DNA of 64,000 nucleotides from Inquilinus limosus DSM 16000 (lineage in GTDB: Bacteria > Pseudomonadota > Alphaproteobacteria > DSM-16000 > Inquilinaceae), in the NCBI RefSeq assembly GCF_000423185.1, contig NZ_AUHM01000015.1:1-64000 (forward strand), given 5' to 3'. Within the stretch, counting starts at the first letter, position 1; the number at the start of each line of letters is the position of its first letter. Below the pieces are notes generated by a model. The model was not told the origin of the DNA and ran no database searches. It worked only from the letters and a program-made list of their open reading frames with translations. The position numbers and the translations under genes are program-made. Positions 62,270 through 64,000 of this stretch are shown here, one piece after another.

Positions 62270-64000
62270 CAGCCTCCTCGCTTCAGCGCCGCATCTTTCG
62301 CCGGATCGATCCACCAGGTCGAGGGAAAGGCGACGCCGTTCGGGTCGCCGAAGTTGCGGGACGGCTGCGTCTTCGGCATGCCGAACCGGTTCCAATAGGC
62401 CACCCAGGCGTCGGTCTTGCCCCATTGCGGGATCGCATAGCGGTTCCACAACAACACGCGATCCAGCGCGCGCGTCGCAACCTGCAGCGACGACAGGTCG
62501 CGGGCGGCCACCACCTTGTCGATCAGCGCGTCCACCACCGGGTTGCGGATGCCCATGACGTTGCCGGAGCCCTCGATCCCCGCCGCCTCGGAGCCGAAAT
62601 AGCCGCGCAGCTCGCTGCCCGGCGGCGGGTAGAAGGTGTAGGCGAAGATCGTGACGTCGAAATCGAAGGTCTGGTAGCGCTTCTGGTACTGCGCCGCGTC
62701 GACGATGCGCAGGGTCGCCTGGATGCCCAGCTGCCGCAGCCGGTCGATGAAGGGCTGGGTCACGCGCTCGAACTGCGGGCTGTCGTCGAGGATCTCGAAC
62801 CGCATCGGCTCGCCGGTGGCCATGTTGGTCATCACCCCGTCGCGCTGCTCCCACCCTGCCTCCTTGAAGAGGCGCAGCGCGGTGCGCATGGCGTCGCGCA
62901 TGTTGCCGCTGCCGTCGGTCTTCGGCAGGGCGAAGGGGGTGTCGAACAGCGCGTCCGGCACCTGGCCGCGGAACGGCTCCAGCAGCGCCCGCTCTTCGCC
63001 CTCCGGCACGCCGGAAGAGTGAAAACCTTCGGCGTTGAAATAGCTGGTCATGCGGTCGTACAGGCCGAAGAACAGGGTCTTGTTGACCCATTCGAAGTCG
63101 TAGAGCCAGCCCAGCGCCTCGCGCACCTTCGGATCGGAGAAAGGGGCGCGGCGCAGATTGAAGAAATATCCCTGCATGCCGCGGGGATCCTCGCTGGCAA
63201 TCTCGGCGCGGATGAGGCGGCCGTCGCGCACCGCCGGGATGTCGTAGCCGGTGGCCCAGAACAGCGAGGTGAATTCCTGCCGGAAATCGGAGTTGCCGCC
63301 TTTGAACGCCTCGAACTCCGCATCGCGGTCGCGGTAGTAGTCGTAGCGGATGCGGTCGAAGTTCCACAGGCCGCGGGCCGCCGGCAGGTCGCGGCCCCAG
63401 TAGTCGGGCACGCGCTCCCAGGCCAGGGTGCGGCCGGGGTCGACCGAGACGATGCGGTAGGGGCCGCTGCCGAGCGGCGGCTCGACCGTGTTCTGGCCGA
63501 CGTCGCGGCCCGCCGCGGTCCACCAGTGCTTCGGCAGGATCGGCAGCACCGACGCCACCTGGCCGATCGGCTTCCGCGTGTCGCGGCTGGCGAAGGTGAA
63601 GCGCACCCGGCGGTCGTCCAGCGCCTCGGCGCCGGTCACGTCGCGGAAGAAGGACTTCAGGAACGGCCAGCCCTTGTCGCGCACCGCCTCCCAGCTCCAC
63701 ACCACATCCTCGGCCGTCACCGGCACGCCGTCGTGCCAGCGCGCCTCCGGCCGCAGGGCGAATACCGCCCAGGAGGCGTCGTCCGCCACCGTCACGCTCT
63801 CGGCCAGGAGGCCGTAATAGACGCCGGTCTCGTCCTGGCTCTCGACCATCAGCGAATCAAAGAGCAGGCCGATCGAGCGCGGCCAGGTGCCGATCGGGAT
63901 CGGGTTCAGTGTGTCGAAGGTGCCGACCGTGCTCAGCACCAGGCTGCCGCCCTTCGGCGCGTCCGGGTCGGCATAGTCGAAATGGGTGAAGCCGGCGGGG
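62269..64000 (-). CDS. oligopeptide ABC binding protein, first YejA paralogue (5' end cut off)
   Basis: The frame runs off the right edge, so the N-terminus and signal peptide are not seen; about 577 residues are visible. It reads FTHFDYADPDAPKGGSLVLS, then LNPIPIGTWPRSIGLLFDSL and FALRPEARWHDGVPVTAEDV, and ends MPKTQPSRNFGDPNGVAFPS. It aligns by motif with the downstream gene (RPEA-x-H/W-x-DG-P-T/VTA-DV), so the two are paralogues. GC content is in keeping with the chromosome. The stop TGA overlaps the next ATG by one base. Confidence 0.93.
   Translation of the reverse strand, partial: PAGFTHFDYADPDAPKGGSLVLSTVGTFDTLNPIPIGTWPRSIGLLFDSLMVESQDETGVYYGLLAESVTVADDASWAVFALRPEARWHDGVPVTAEDVVWSWEAVRDKGWPFLKSFFRDVTGAEALDDRRVRFTFASRDTRKPIGQVASVLPILPKHWWTAAGRDVGQNTVEPPLGSGPYRIVSVDPGRTLAWERVPDYWGRDLPAARGLWNFDRIRYDYYRDRDAEFEAFKGGNSDFRQEFTSLFWATGYDIPAVRDGRLIRAEIASEDPRGMQGYFFNLRRAPFSDPKVREALGWLYDFEWVNKTLFFGLYDRMTSYFNAEGFHSSGVPEGEERALLEPFRGQVPDALFDTPFALPKTDGSGNMRDAMRTALRLFKEAGWEQRDGVMTNMATGEPMRFEILDDSPQFERVTQPFIDRLRQLGIQATLRIVDAAQYQKRYQTFDFDVTIFAYTFYPPPGSELRGYFGSEAAGIEGSGNVMGIRNPVVDALIDKVVAARDLSSLQVATRALDRVLLWNRYAIPQWGKTDAWVAYWNRFGMPKTQPSRNFGDPNGVAFPSTWWIDPAKDAALKRGG

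Noticed and set aside
60401-63700. An apparent 1099-codon fusion of the two binding proteins
   Set aside because: The upstream part is Arg/Pro-rich nonsense in another frame. The two real genes overlap by one base and have their own starts and stops.

Overview
This window is a contiguous, GC-rich (by eye close to 70%) piece of bacterial chromosome. The gene content points to a free-living alphaproteobacterium, most likely in the Rhodospirillales (Azospirillum or Inquilinus type). The clues are FrcB-like sugar binding, a phasin, a MarR/OmpR/histidine-kinase trio next to a class IV aminotransferase, GTTC-N7-GTTC LexA logic in front of uvrB, and a uvrC-pgsA-molybdopterin block. The taxonomic placement is inference. 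No rRNA, tRNA, CRISPR array or prophage was seen.

Bases 1-7.7 kb are a loosely packed accessory stretch. It holds the 3' end of an IS1182-like transposase, an ExoD-type membrane protein, several small conserved unknowns, a broken glycosyltransferase remnant, a cold-shock protein, a Sel1 protein coupled to a 29-residue membrane peptide, a TOPRIM protein, a methyltransferase and a secreted protein. Bases 7.9-14.2 kb are mostly amino-acid and one-carbon metabolism: proC, a YbaK deacylase, a VOC protein with an apparent 5' frameshift, asd behind a threonine-rich leader peptide, a TetR regulator, a phasin, csaA, and glyA behind a ZTP riboswitch.

Bases 14.2-20.7 kb are a sugar locus. A minus-strand operon encodes binding protein, permease, ATPase, an aldolase-like barrel protein and a PfkB kinase, and a ROK regulator is divergent from it across palindromic operators. 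Bases 20.7-25.5 kb encode a subtilisin-like protease with an Asp/Gly-rich linker, a divergent secreted Ser/Asn-repeat protein, a DUF6065-like protein, an anti-sigma/ECF sigma pair and a VOC protein. Bases 25.5-29.0 kb hold a two-component system, a MarR regulator and ilvE. Bases 29.1-33.9 kb look like iron/siderophore uptake: a TonB receptor, a periplasmic binding protein and an MFS carrier.

Bases 34.0-42.9 kb form a minus-strand housekeeping series: uvrB, an SDR, uvrC, pgsA, mobB, moeA, moaD, moaE. It joins nucleotide excision repair, phosphatidylglycerol synthesis and molybdenum cofactor maturation. Bases 43.0-47.4 kb carry an efflux MFS, a dihydrouridine synthase and a YciI/ECF42 sigma pair. 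Bases 47.4-52.6 kb carry a very large RTX nuclease, a BMP-type binding protein and pxpA. Bases 52.9-56.3 kb carry one unrecognised 1110-residue protein with an N-terminal LysM-like segment and a C-terminal hydrophobic block. Bases 56.4-64.0 kb are a Yej-type oligopeptide ABC operon with two tandem binding proteins; the upstream one runs off the window.

Several intergenic palindromic repeat families are scattered through the window. The clearest is an element of about 85 bp present four times. The best leads for something undescribed are the 1110-residue LysM protein, the Ser/Asn-repeat protein beside the protease, the Thr-rich attenuator in front of asd, and the base-composition shift in one of the two tandem yejA genes.
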